Source: Lachnoclostridium sp. (GTDB lineage Bacteria; Bacillota; Clostridia; Lachnospirales; Lachnospiraceae). Taken from it: a stretch of 5,590 nt of DNA. Of the stretch, positions 1-5,455 are shown in pieces; position 1 is the stretch's first letter; every line of letters starts with the position of its first letter. Where the stretch lies: assembly GCA_003445895.1 (NCBI GenBank), contig DMCD01000018.1, positions 1 to 5,590 of the forward strand, given 5' to 3'. The translations under genes and the position numbers were made by a program. The notes beneath the pieces are model-generated. The model saw nothing but the letters and a program-made list of their open reading frames with translations. It was not told the DNA's origin and did no database searches.

Positions 1-1153
1 CGATGCTCATGACTTCGCCGACGGCACGCATCTGGGTTCCCAGATGGTCCTCGATGCCCTTGAACTTCTCAAAGGCCCAGCGGGCGAACTTCACGACCAC
101 ATAGTCGCCGTCCGGCACATACTTGTCCAGGGTGCCGTACTTGCCGCAGGGAAGGTCTGCCAGGGTAAGGCCTGTAGCGAGCTTTGCGGAAACCAGCGCG
201 ATGGGGAAGCCGGTTGCCTTGGAGGCAAGGGCGGAAGAACGGGAGGTACGCGGGTTGATCTCGATGACGACGATACGGTCGCTCTTGGGATCATGGGCAA
301 ACTGTACGTTGGTGCCGCCGATGACGCCGACGTGCTCTACAATCTTGTAGGCCTGCTCCTGAAGGCGCTTCTGCACCTCCTTGGAGATGGTCAGCATCGG
401 TGCGGTACAGAAGGAATCACCGGTATGCACGCCCATGGGGTCGACGTTCTCGATGAAGCAGACGGTAATCATGTTGCCGGCGCCGTCGCGGATAACCTCC
501 AGCTCCAGCTCTTCCCATCCGAGGATGGACTCTTCTACGAGAACCTGATGCACAAGGCTTGCCTGAAGGCCTCTTGCGCAGACGGTCTTCAGCTCATCCT
601 TATTATAAACAAGGCCGCCGCCGGCACCACCCATGGTATAGGCGGGTCTCAGAACGACGGGATATCCCAGCTCGTCGGCAATGGAGAGCGCTTCTTCCAC
701 AGAGTAGGCAACCTGGCTGCGGGCCATTTCAATACCAAGCTCATTCATGGTCTGCTTGAACTCGATGCGATCTTCGCCGCGTTCGATGGCGTCAACCTGA
801 ACACCGATTACCTGGACATTGTACTTGTCCAGCACACCGGCCTTATAGAGTTCTGCGCAGAGATTCAGTCCGGACTGTCCGCCCAGGTTCGGCAGCAGGG
901 CGTCGGGACGCTCTTTGCTGATGATCTGCTCAAGACGGTTCACATTGAGGGGCTCAATGTAGGTAACATCCGCCATCTCCGGATCTGTCATGATGGTGGC
1001 AGGGTTGGAATTTACCAGAACGATCTCATATCCGAGACTGCGAAGCGCTTTGCACGCCTGCGTGCCGGAATAGTCAAATTCACAGGCCTGTCCGATGATG
1101 ATCGGACCGGAGCCGATGATCAGTATCTTGCGAATATCTGTTCTCTGTGGCAT
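1..1153 (-). CDS. carB: Carbamoyl-phosphate synthase large subunit, N-terminal part (cut by window edge)
   Basis: This enzyme makes carbamoyl phosphate from bicarbonate, ammonia (delivered by glutaminase subunit CarA) and two ATP, feeding arginine and pyrimidine synthesis in the cytoplasm. The frame from ATG 1153 gives 384 residues of an expected ~1,070 and runs off the left edge without a stop. Visible are the N-terminal preATP-grasp fold (IIGSGPIIIGQACEFDYSG, residues 12-30; NSNPATIMTDPEMAD, 48-62) and the first ATP-grasp (carboxyphosphate) domain: R129, LRPAYTMGGAGGG with R169, E215, H243 in GVHTGDS, and the metal/ATP ligands Q284, E298 and N300 in EINPRTSRSSALASK. The segment after GDS reads FCTAPMLTI and is one residue shorter than in the E. 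coli enzyme, where it reads ITVAPAQTL (from memory). An AGGAGG site seven bases upstream fixes the start. The upstream neighbour is an unrelated transporter operon, not carA. Identity is very secure; arginine- versus pyrimidine-specific use cannot be told. Confidence 0.97.
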   Translation of the reverse strand, partial: MPQRTDIRKILIIGSGPIIIGQACEFDYSGTQACKALRSLGYEIVLVNSNPATIMTDPEMADVTYIEPLNVNRLEQIISKERPDALLPNLGGQSGLNLCAELYKAGVLDKYNVQVIGVQVDAIERGEDRIEFKQTMNELGIEMARSQVAYSVEEALSIADELGYPVVLRPAYTMGGAGGGLVYNKDELKTVCARGLQASLVHQVLVEESILGWEELELEVIRDGAGNMITVCFIENVDPMGVHTGDSFCTAPMLTISKEVQKRLQEQAYKIVEHVGVIGGTNVQFAHDPKSDRIVVIEINPRTSRSSALASKATGFPIALVSAKLATGLTLADLPCGKYGTLDKYVPDGDYVVVKFARWAFEKFKGIEDHLGTQMRAVGEVMSI

Positions 1154-1160
1154 CTGATTT

Positions 1161-1166
1161 CCTCCT
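1161..1166 (-). promoter_or_regulatory. Ribosome binding site of carB
   Basis: The minus strand reads AGGAGG here, followed by a seven-base spacer and ATG at 1153. It is a full match to the anti-Shine-Dalgarno core and fixes the carB start. Confidence 0.9.
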
Positions 1167-1179
1167 GTATAATTATTTG
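1166..1179. promoter_or_regulatory. ARG-box-like palindromic sequence in the carB leader (weak candidate)
   Basis: The plus strand reads TGTATAATTATTTG, matching 11 of 14 positions of the textbook ArgR/AhrC half-operator TGAATAATTATTCA. It abuts the carB ribosome binding site. ArgR sites usually overlap promoters and come in pairs, and A+T-rich sequence can match by chance, so this is only a hint that carB could respond to arginine. Confidence 0.2.
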
Positions 1180-1187
1180 CAAGTAAG

Positions 1188-1201
1188 TCCGCCGCGGCGG
1201 A
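1188..1201. promoter_or_regulatory. Perfect 14-base palindrome in the carB 5' leader
   Basis: The sequence TCCGCCGCGGCGGA is a perfect palindrome. It lies between the predicted carB start of transcription (~1225) and the ribosome binding site. It is all G+C except its ends, within an A+T-rich leader. As RNA it could form only a short 5-bp stem with a CGCG loop, so a dimeric-protein site on DNA is as plausible as a leader hairpin. No U-run follows, so it is not an intrinsic terminator. Confidence 0.5.
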
Positions 1202-1231
1202 TGTATGCAGTACCCAAAAATTATCAGATCT

Positions 1232-1261
1232 ATTATACGGAAGGGAAGGGAAAAATGCTAC
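1232..1261 (-). promoter_or_regulatory. Probable carB promoter
   Basis: The minus strand has a perfect TATAAT -10 box (1237-1232). The best -35 candidate is GTAGCA (1261-1256, 3 of 6 matches) with an 18-base spacer, so the -35 is weak. It lies downstream of the transporter terminator and upstream of carB, leaving a leader of about 70 bases. The pyrimidine-rich spacer (runs of CCCTT) is a visible oddity. Confidence 0.55.
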
Positions 1262-1275
1262 ACAAAAATTAAAGT

Positions 1276-1299
1276 TCGCCGAAGGGCATTCCCCGGCGA
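1276..1299. other. Bulged hairpin upstream of the carB promoter
   Basis: Arms TCGCCG (1276-1281) and CGGCGA (1294-1299) pair perfectly. Inside them GGG and CCC pair around a four-base loop, with an AA bulge. On the minus strand it is followed by ACTTTAATTTTTG, a poor U-tract. It could be a backup terminator for the transporter operon or a chance structure. Confidence 0.35.
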
Positions 1300-1311
1300 T
1301 TTCTACAGTAT

Positions 1312-1357
1312 AAAAAATGCATATCCGGTGGATTTGCATGAAAAACCGGATATGCAT
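1312..1357 (-). terminator. Rho-independent terminator of the transporter operon
   Basis: A perfect 13-base inverted repeat (arms 1317-1329, ATGCATATCCGGT, and 1345-1357, ACCGGATATGCAT) encloses a 15-base loop. On the minus strand it is followed directly by five or six T residues (1317-1312). It begins 10 bases after the permease stop codon. On the plus strand no T-run follows, so it works in the minus direction only. Confidence 0.88.
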
Positions 1358-1367
1358 GAAATAATTA

Positions 1368-3548
1368 TCAGTCAAGAAACGCGGGGACTTTTCCTGCCAG
1401 GAAGCGCCGTGCCGTCTCGCCGCCGTCTTCGGTAAAGGTCCGGACGGAAGGGTGCTCCTTCCGGAAGGATTCCAGATAATCCTGGGAAATGTGAACGGTG
1501 ACATCATATCTGCGGTCATACTGGTCCGCAGTGTGCCAGGCGCTTCTTACCGGCCCGGGAACGGAGGCTTCCAGGATGGCCTGTATCCGGTCCGGATCGC
1601 TTATGCGGATGTCCGATTCCGGGGGATTCCCCTCTGCTTTTTCCCAGGCCTCATTGTCCCAGAGAGTGATGAGAGACACGGCCCCTTCGGGAGGCGTAGG
1701 TTCTGCCCACAGGTCGTGGGTTTTCAGGAAGCTGATGGTTGCCTCATAGGAGGGATAGATCTCATAGTTCTGGGAGGCCCGGACGTAGCCTGTCTGATTC
1801 CGCTGCTCCAGCGTGAAGGTCCCGATGGAGAATTCCTCGTGGGCCAGGGAATAGCTGTAGCGGGCCAGGTCCTTCCGGTAGGCATCCCGGAATTCATCAT
1901 AGAGATCCTCGCTGCTCTCCATCTGCACCCAGCCGGTATCATAGAGGTATGTCAGACTCTTTTTGTGTCCGGCGAAATAGTCCTCCCCGCACAGAGGATA
2001 CTGTCCCCGGAGATATTCTTCGGAAGAGAGAACTCTGTCAAGAATCTCCGGGCTGCCTGCGGGAACGGGGAAGGTGCGCTGCACCATTTTCCCATTCTTC
2101 ATGCGGAACTGGATCTGCATCCAGGGATCGGGATTTCTGCCGTCGGGATCCAGCTGCAGTTCTTCGATGCCCGCCTCTGCCAGGGCGATGACGGATTCCG
2201 TGTCCGTAAGAACCATGTGTTCCCGGATATATTCCTCCGGGTTCAGGTTCTGTCCCTTTTCATCATAATACTGGTTGAACCAGTCGCTGATGGATAAACT
2301 GCAGCTCTCCACCGAGGAGGGGGAGGGAACTCTGCGGTCGTAGCCGGTCAGGTCAAACCGGAAGAGGCAGAAGATGAGGACGCCGAGGATGGCGGCCAGA
2401 GCGATTTCCCAGGGATGACGGAACAGAGCCTTGAAGTTGAACTCGTAGATGATCTGCATGATGCAGGCCATAATCACGGCCATGATGATGATGCCGATGA
2501 TGGCTGCCGCGGTTCCGTAGCTTTTCACCTGGCTGTTGATATTGTAGAGGACGCTTCCGGTAAAGAGGGCCAGGAGCACCGCGATGGCGATGCGCACAAT
2601 ACCCCGCACCGGCCGGAAGATGACTGCGGAGCCCGCACTTTCGCTCTTCCGGATGTGGTAGCAGAAGTATACCGCAGCCATGAGTCCTGCTGTCAGCAGA
2701 AGGTTTGCCGCCTCGCAGGGAAGGATCAGGGAGATGGCACGGCCGAGAATTCCGGGCTCAGAAAACGCATCGCCCAGATAGCCGGCCTCCTGCATGAGGT
2801 CCGCAGCCTTTCCCGTTCCCTCCAGATACCAGCGGAGAGGGGAGAATACGGGCATGAATTCCAGGATGTCCGGGGTTACAAAGGTGCGGTAGAACTCCTC
2901 CCGGAGACCCTCCACCAGCAGCCGGAAGAAGAACTCATAGAGCATAAGTACGGCAGCGGCCAGCAGGGAGATGACGATGTTGCCCGTCAGCATCACGGCA
3001 AGCATGGTTACGGCCTGCAGTCCCATAAAGAGCAGCAGGGACCGGAGTGCCTGCACCATGGATTCTGCAAAGACTGTGCCGCTCATCTCCGTGCGGGCTC
3101 CCAGGCCCGCGGCCACCAGATGGGCCAGCAGCATGGTGGAGAGGTAGCTTATCAGGTAGATCAGCAGGTTATTGACCCAGACACTGAAAAAATGGCTCCG
3201 TCTGGAGACGGGCTGGCTCTCGTAGAAGTCCAGCTCCTGCCGGTTCATAAGCCATGCATATCCCTGGACCGCCAGCACCACGGCGAGAACCAGGGTGATA
3301 AAGGAGGAGAGGGAGCGCAGTCCCAGAAGCAGGCTGGTGCTGGCCTGGAGCTCTCTTGCAATCTCCTGCGCGGTATAGAGACCGCTTTCCTCCATGGTGG
3401 TGCGGCTGGAACTCAGAACGAGGAAGGTGCCTGCCACATGCTGGAGCGAAAACAGCAGAAGGGACAGGGCAAAAGGCCACATGCGGCGGCTGAGAAGCTC
3501 ACGCTGGCCCGAAATAAAGCTAGCTGAGGATGAATTTCTTGATGTCAT
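1368..3548 (-). CDS. ABC-2-type transporter permease with large extracytoplasmic C-terminal domain
   Basis: This is the membrane subunit of the ABC transporter whose ATPase is encoded just upstream; the substrate is unknown. From ATG 3548 it has 726 residues. About nine hydrophobic segments are visible, near residues 24-46, 76-100, 122-148, 166-187, 189-210, 272-296, 316-336, 345-368 and 380-397. The inner-face motif DFYESQPVSRRSHFFSVW (107-124) resembles the cytoplasmic loop of YtrC/YtrD-type permeases. By the positive-inside rule the N-terminus is cytoplasmic and residues ~402-726 lie outside. That domain is soluble, acidic and aromatic-rich, with only two cysteines (C416 and C520). Similar long clostridial permeases carry a C-terminal domain of unknown function, DUF6449 as I recall it. 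A GTG at 3569 could add seven residues, but ATG 3548 has GGAGG nine bases upstream and is preferred. The gene overlaps the ATPase gene by 29 bases, suggesting translational coupling. A terminator follows. Confidence 0.88.
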   Translation of the reverse strand: MTSRNSSSASFISGQRELLSRRMWPFALSLLLFSLQHVAGTFLVLSSSRTTMEESGLYTAQEIARELQASTSLLLGLRSLSSFITLVLAVVLAVQGYAWLMNRQELDFYESQPVSRRSHFFSVWVNNLLIYLISYLSTMLLAHLVAAGLGARTEMSGTVFAESMVQALRSLLLFMGLQAVTMLAVMLTGNIVISLLAAAVLMLYEFFFRLLVEGLREEFYRTFVTPDILEFMPVFSPLRWYLEGTGKAADLMQEAGYLGDAFSEPGILGRAISLILPCEAANLLLTAGLMAAVYFCYHIRKSESAGSAVIFRPVRGIVRIAIAVLLALFTGSVLYNINSQVKSYGTAAAIIGIIIMAVIMACIMQIIYEFNFKALFRHPWEIALAAILGVLIFCLFRFDLTGYDRRVPSPSSVESCSLSISDWFNQYYDEKGQNLNPEEYIREHMVLTDTESVIALAEAGIEELQLDPDGRNPDPWMQIQFRMKNGKMVQRTFPVPAGSPEILDRVLSSEEYLRGQYPLCGEDYFAGHKKSLTYLYDTGWVQMESSEDLYDEFRDAYRKDLARYSYSLAHEEFSIGTFTLEQRNQTGYVRASQNYEIYPSYEATISFLKTHDLWAEPTPPEGAVSLITLWDNEAWEKAEGNPPESDIRISDPDRIQAILEASVPGPVRSAWHTADQYDRRYDVTVHISQDYLESFRKEHPSVRTFTEDGGETARRFLAGKVPAFLD

Positions 3549-4425
3549 AGCCGACGACCTCCGTTTCACTGATAAATACTTCCTCCAGCGTCAGCGGAAG
3601 AAGCTCGAAAAATACGGTTTCCACATCCCGGAAGGCTAAGAGCACGTCCTCTCTGCTGCCGCGGACGGTGATGGTGTGAAGCTGTCCGGTCTGCCTGTCA
3701 TTCAGGATGGAAAGCCCCTGCGCAGCGCGGGAAAAGCCGTCTTCATCGGCAAAGACGCACTGCACCTTCTGGATGCCAAGCTTCATGTCCTCCACATTCT
3801 GGGACAGAAGCACGCCGCCCCGGTGGAGAAGGCCCACATGGTCACAGATATCCTCCAGCTCCCGCAGGTTGTGGGAGGCGATGACGGGGGTGAGTCCGCG
3901 CTCCACCATATCGCCGGCAAACAGGGCCTTCACGCCCTGACGCATCACCGGGTCGAGACCGTCGAAGGTCTCATCGCAGAGAAGATACTTTGTGGAGGCA
4001 CAGAGTCCCAGCAGAATGGAGAGCTGCTTCTTCATGCCCTTGGAATAATGACTGATCTTTCTGGCCGGATCCAGGCAGAAGTCGGAAAGAAGCTTCTCAA
4101 ACCGTTCGCTGTCAAAGGCAGGATAGATGGTCCGGTAGTACAGCTTCATATCCTGTGCCGTGCTGTTCGGGAAGAAATAGGGCTCATCGGCGATGAAGAA
4201 AAGGTTCGCCTTGGCCGCGGGATTGTCGTAGACCTTCTGGCGGTCCACCAGGACAGTTCCCGTATCCGGCTTCATGACGCCGGCGATCATCCGGAGCAGA
4301 GTGGACTTGCCGGCGCCGTTGGTGCCGATTAAGCCGAAGACCTCGCCCTCCCGGATTTCCATGGAAATATCATCGACGGCGGGAATGCTGCCGAAGCTTT
4401 TTCCGAGATGTTCCATCTGTATCAT
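3520..4425 (-). CDS. ABC transporter ATP-binding protein (YtrB/CcmA type)
   Basis: This 301-residue ATPase powers the permease encoded next to it, from the cytoplasmic face. Visible motifs are Walker A GTNGAGKST (34-42), signature YSKGMKKQ (127-134, in place of LSGGQ), Walker B KYLLCDE (D151, catalytic E152), D-loop GLDP (156-159) and H-loop H185 in ASHN. The Q-loop region reads FFIADEPYFFP (76-86), with acidic D80/E81 where a glutamine is usual. Residues ~215-301 form the C-terminal extension common in ABC-2 ATPases, including LTLEEVFIS (278-286). The start ATG 4425 overlaps the repressor stop as ATGA and is preceded by AAGGAG (4438-4433), so it is the second gene of the operon and translationally coupled. 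Length and motif order fit a single-domain ABC-2 exporter ATPase. The transported compound cannot be inferred; peptide antibiotics or cell-envelope compounds are typical for related systems. Confidence 0.93.
   Translation of the reverse strand: MIQMEHLGKSFGSIPAVDDISMEIREGEVFGLIGTNGAGKSTLLRMIAGVMKPDTGTVLVDRQKVYDNPAAKANLFFIADEPYFFPNSTAQDMKLYYRTIYPAFDSERFEKLLSDFCLDPARKISHYSKGMKKQLSILLGLCASTKYLLCDETFDGLDPVMRQGVKALFAGDMVERGLTPVIASHNLRELEDICDHVGLLHRGGVLLSQNVEDMKLGIQKVQCVFADEDGFSRAAQGLSILNDRQTGQLHTITVRGSREDVLLAFRDVETVFFELLPLTLEEVFISETEVVGYDIKKFILS
3558..3562 (-). promoter_or_regulatory. Ribosome binding site deciding the permease start
   Basis: GGAGG lies nine bases before ATG 3548, inside the ATPase coding sequence. 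For the alternative GTG at 3569 the nearest GGAGG is 12 bases away, which is too far for efficient use. The ATG is therefore preferred. Confidence 0.7.
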
Positions 4426-4814
4426 AACTGTTCTCCTTTTTTGTCATTGCCGCCAGAGGCTTCCTTTTCAAGAAGTTCCTCCAGCAGTGCCTTCCGGGAA
4501 ATGCCGCTTTCCTCTGCCTTCATGAGAATCGCCTCCATCTCGCCGAGGAGCTCCCGGTAACGGACCTCCTTCAGGGACGAGGAGCTCCGCACGAAGTTGC
4601 CGCGGCCCTTCACCGAGTAGATGAAGCCCTGCCGCTCCAGCTCCGCGTAGGCCCGCTGTACCGTATTGGGATTGGCGGAGAGCTCCATGGAGAGCTTGCG
4701 GACCGAGGGAAGAGGATCCCCCTCCCGAAGAACTCCTTTCAGAATGAGAACCCGGAAGCGGTCCACGATCTGTTCATAGATGGGACGGCTGTCCTGATAA
4801 TCAATCAGAATCAC
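4422..4814 (-). CDS. GntR-family transcriptional regulator, YtrA type
   Basis: This is a 130-residue DNA-binding repressor, first gene of the transporter operon and probably its autoregulator. The N-terminal winged helix covers residues ~8-76: PIYEQIVDRFRVLILKGVL (11-29), recognition segment LPSVRKLSMELSANPNTVQR (35-54) and the wing FIYSVKGRGNFV (64-75). The short helical tail (80-118) is too small for a ligand-binding domain of the FadR, HutC or MocR type, which places it in the YtrA subfamily that controls ABC transporters. The start is GTG 4814, supported by AAGGAGG six bases upstream; no ATG fits the conserved N-terminus. Its stop overlaps the ATPase start (ATGA). A 27-base palindrome just after its promoter is the probable operator. 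The effector is unknown; related systems respond to envelope-active antibiotics or membrane state. Confidence 0.92.
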   Translation of the reverse strand: MILIDYQDSRPIYEQIVDRFRVLILKGVLREGDPLPSVRKLSMELSANPNTVQRAYAELERQGFIYSVKGRGNFVRSSSSLKEVRYRELLGEMEAILMKAEESGISRKALLEELLEKEASGGNDKKGEQL

Positions 4815-4820
4815 GTTGTA

Positions 4821-4827
4821 CCTCCTT
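4821..4827 (-). promoter_or_regulatory. Ribosome binding site fixing the GTG start of the GntR gene
   Basis: The minus strand reads AAGGAGG (4827-4821), six bases before GTG 4814. It is a near-full Shine-Dalgarno match, which makes the GTG start convincing. Confidence 0.88.
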
Positions 4828-4856
4828 CTAAGCCTGCTCTGTCTTATGCTGAAACC

Positions 4857-4888
4857 GTATTAAGTGTATTAATTGTATTAGTACACTT
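4857..4888. promoter_or_regulatory. Palindromic operator with three GTATTA repeats, probable YtrA-type GntR site
   Basis: Positions 4862-4888 form a 27-base palindrome with 11 of 13 base pairs matching; the outer arms AAGTGTA and TACACTT are perfect. Overlaid on it, GTATTA occurs three times at exactly nine-base spacing (4857, 4866, 4875). It begins two bases after the -10 box of the minus-strand promoter and covers the expected start of transcription (~4884), so a bound dimer would block RNA polymerase. GntR-family palindromes of this A+T-rich, GT...AC type are usual for YtrA regulators. Binding by the adjacent regulator is inferred. Confidence 0.75.
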
Positions 4889-4890
4889 GC

Positions 4891-4919
4891 AGAATAACAT
4901 ACCCGGAGTGATCCTGCAA
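4891..4919 (-). promoter_or_regulatory. Promoter of the GntR-ABC transporter operon
   Basis: The minus strand has TTGCAG (-35, 4919-4914), a 17-base spacer and TATTCT (-10, 4896-4891) preceded by TGT, an extended -10. The palindromic operator starts immediately downstream, and the leader to the GTG start is about 70 bases. Confidence 0.65.
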
Positions 4920-4947
4920 GGAAAAAAACATTAAGATATTCTGTCGA

Positions 4948-4976
4948 TGGAAAATGAAGCCGAAGTCTGCTATGAT
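4948..4976 (+). promoter_or_regulatory. Promoter of the thioesterase gene
   Basis: The plus strand has TGGAAA (-35, 4948-4953; 4 of 6 matches), a 17-base spacer and TATGAT (-10, 4971-4976) preceded by TGC, an extended -10. Expected transcript start is ~4983. It is divergent from the transporter promoter, with 28 bases between the two -35 boxes. It lies downstream of the in-frame ATG at 4947, ruling that codon out as the start. Confidence 0.65.
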
Positions 4977-4997
4977 AGGACAGGCGGGGGACTTCGG
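4960..4997. repeat. 8-base inverted repeat flanking the thioesterase -10 box
   Basis: Arms CCGAAGTC (4960-4967) and GACTTCGG (4990-4997) are perfect and sit 30 bases apart centre to centre, about three helical turns. They straddle the -10 box and transcription start. This arrangement suits a regulator binding both arms, but an 8-base repeat could also be chance. Confidence 0.35.
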
Positions 4998-5036
4998 GGG
5001 ATTCTCATAGAATCTTACAAAAGACGGGAGAAGAAC

Positions 5037-5450
5037 ATGAGTACAGTAAAAGATACGGAAAGTGCAAGAGAGTTCTTTAAGAATGACCGCTATGCGACCG
5101 ACGCCACCGGGATAGAGATTATGGAGGCGCGGGAGAACTACGCAAAGGTGTGCCTGAAAACGGAAGAAAAGCATCAGAACGCCGGAGGCCGGGTGATGGG
5201 GTCAGTGTACTTCACCATGGCGGACTTTGCCTTCGCGGTGGCTTCCAATGTGGAGCGGCCGATGACATTTACCCTGTCCAGCCAGATCAGCTTTCTTAAA
5301 GCGGCGAAGGGTGATATACTTTTTGCGGAGGCGAAGGTTACGCAGGACGGGAAGAACACCTGCTTTGCGGAGTGTGAAGTGACCGATAATCTGGGAACGC
5401 GGATCGCCGTCGTGACGGTGAACGGGTACCGGATGACCCGGATGGGATAA
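5037..5450 (+). CDS. PaaI-type hotdog-fold thioesterase
   Basis: A small cytoplasmic enzyme expected to hydrolyse acyl-CoA or aryl-CoA thioesters as a homotetramer of hotdog folds; the substrate is not predictable. The 137 residues are full length for the family. The signature runs from H46-Q-N48 through G55 to MADFAFAVASN (61-71), with D63 as the expected catalytic acid on the central helix. The strands GDILFAEAKVTQDGKN and CFAECEVTDNLGTRIAVVTV complete the fold. The usual His-Gly-Gly before the helix is replaced by Met54-Gly55-Ser56. The start at ATG 5037 is chosen because GGGAG lies six bases upstream; an in-frame ATG at 4947 precedes the promoter -10. The gene is divergent from the GntR operon. 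No terminator separates it from the following gene, so the two are probably cotranscribed. Confidence 0.87.
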   Translation: MSTVKDTESAREFFKNDRYATDATGIEIMEARENYAKVCLKTEEKHQNAGGRVMGSVYFTMADFAFAVASNVERPMTFTLSSQISFLKAAKGDILFAEAKVTQDGKNTCFAECEVTDNLGTRIAVVTVNGYRMTRMG

Positions 5451-5455
5451 TAGGC

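Noticed and set aside
44..1186. Long plus-strand open frame (380 codons)
   Set aside because: It lies opposite carB, whose minus-strand protein is unmistakable; the frame is an antisense shadow with no recognisable protein features.
1205..1435. Small plus-strand open frame crossing the carB-permease spacer
   Set aside because: It runs through the terminator hairpin and into the permease gene on the opposite strand, has no good ribosome binding site, and its composition looks non-coding.
2415..3527. Long plus-strand open frame (370 codons), rich in His, Gln and Gly
   Set aside because: It is antisense to the permease gene. Its composition (H, Q, G, E rich) is typical of the reverse strand of a membrane protein gene, and no domain is visible.
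3549..3569. GTG start at 3569 for the permease
   Set aside because: Its nearest GGAGG is 12 bases away, whereas ATG 3548 has GGAGG nine bases upstream.
3676..4332. Plus-strand open frame (218 codons)
   Set aside because: It is opposite the ABC ATPase, which has all its motifs on the minus strand; no ribosome binding site or domain supports this frame.
5000..5014. Short hairpin GATTCT-CAT-AGAATC in the thioesterase leader
   Set aside because: A 6-bp A+T-rich stem with a three-base loop and no T-run is too weak to call a terminator or regulatory RNA.
4947..5036. N-terminal extension of the thioesterase by 30 residues from ATG 4947
   Set aside because: This ATG lies upstream of the predicted -10 box and has no ribosome binding site; ATG 5037 has GGGAG at good spacing and gives a normal family length.
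4878..5174. Minus-strand open frame of 98 codons
   Set aside because: It overlaps both divergent promoters and the start of the thioesterase gene on the other strand, with no supporting features.
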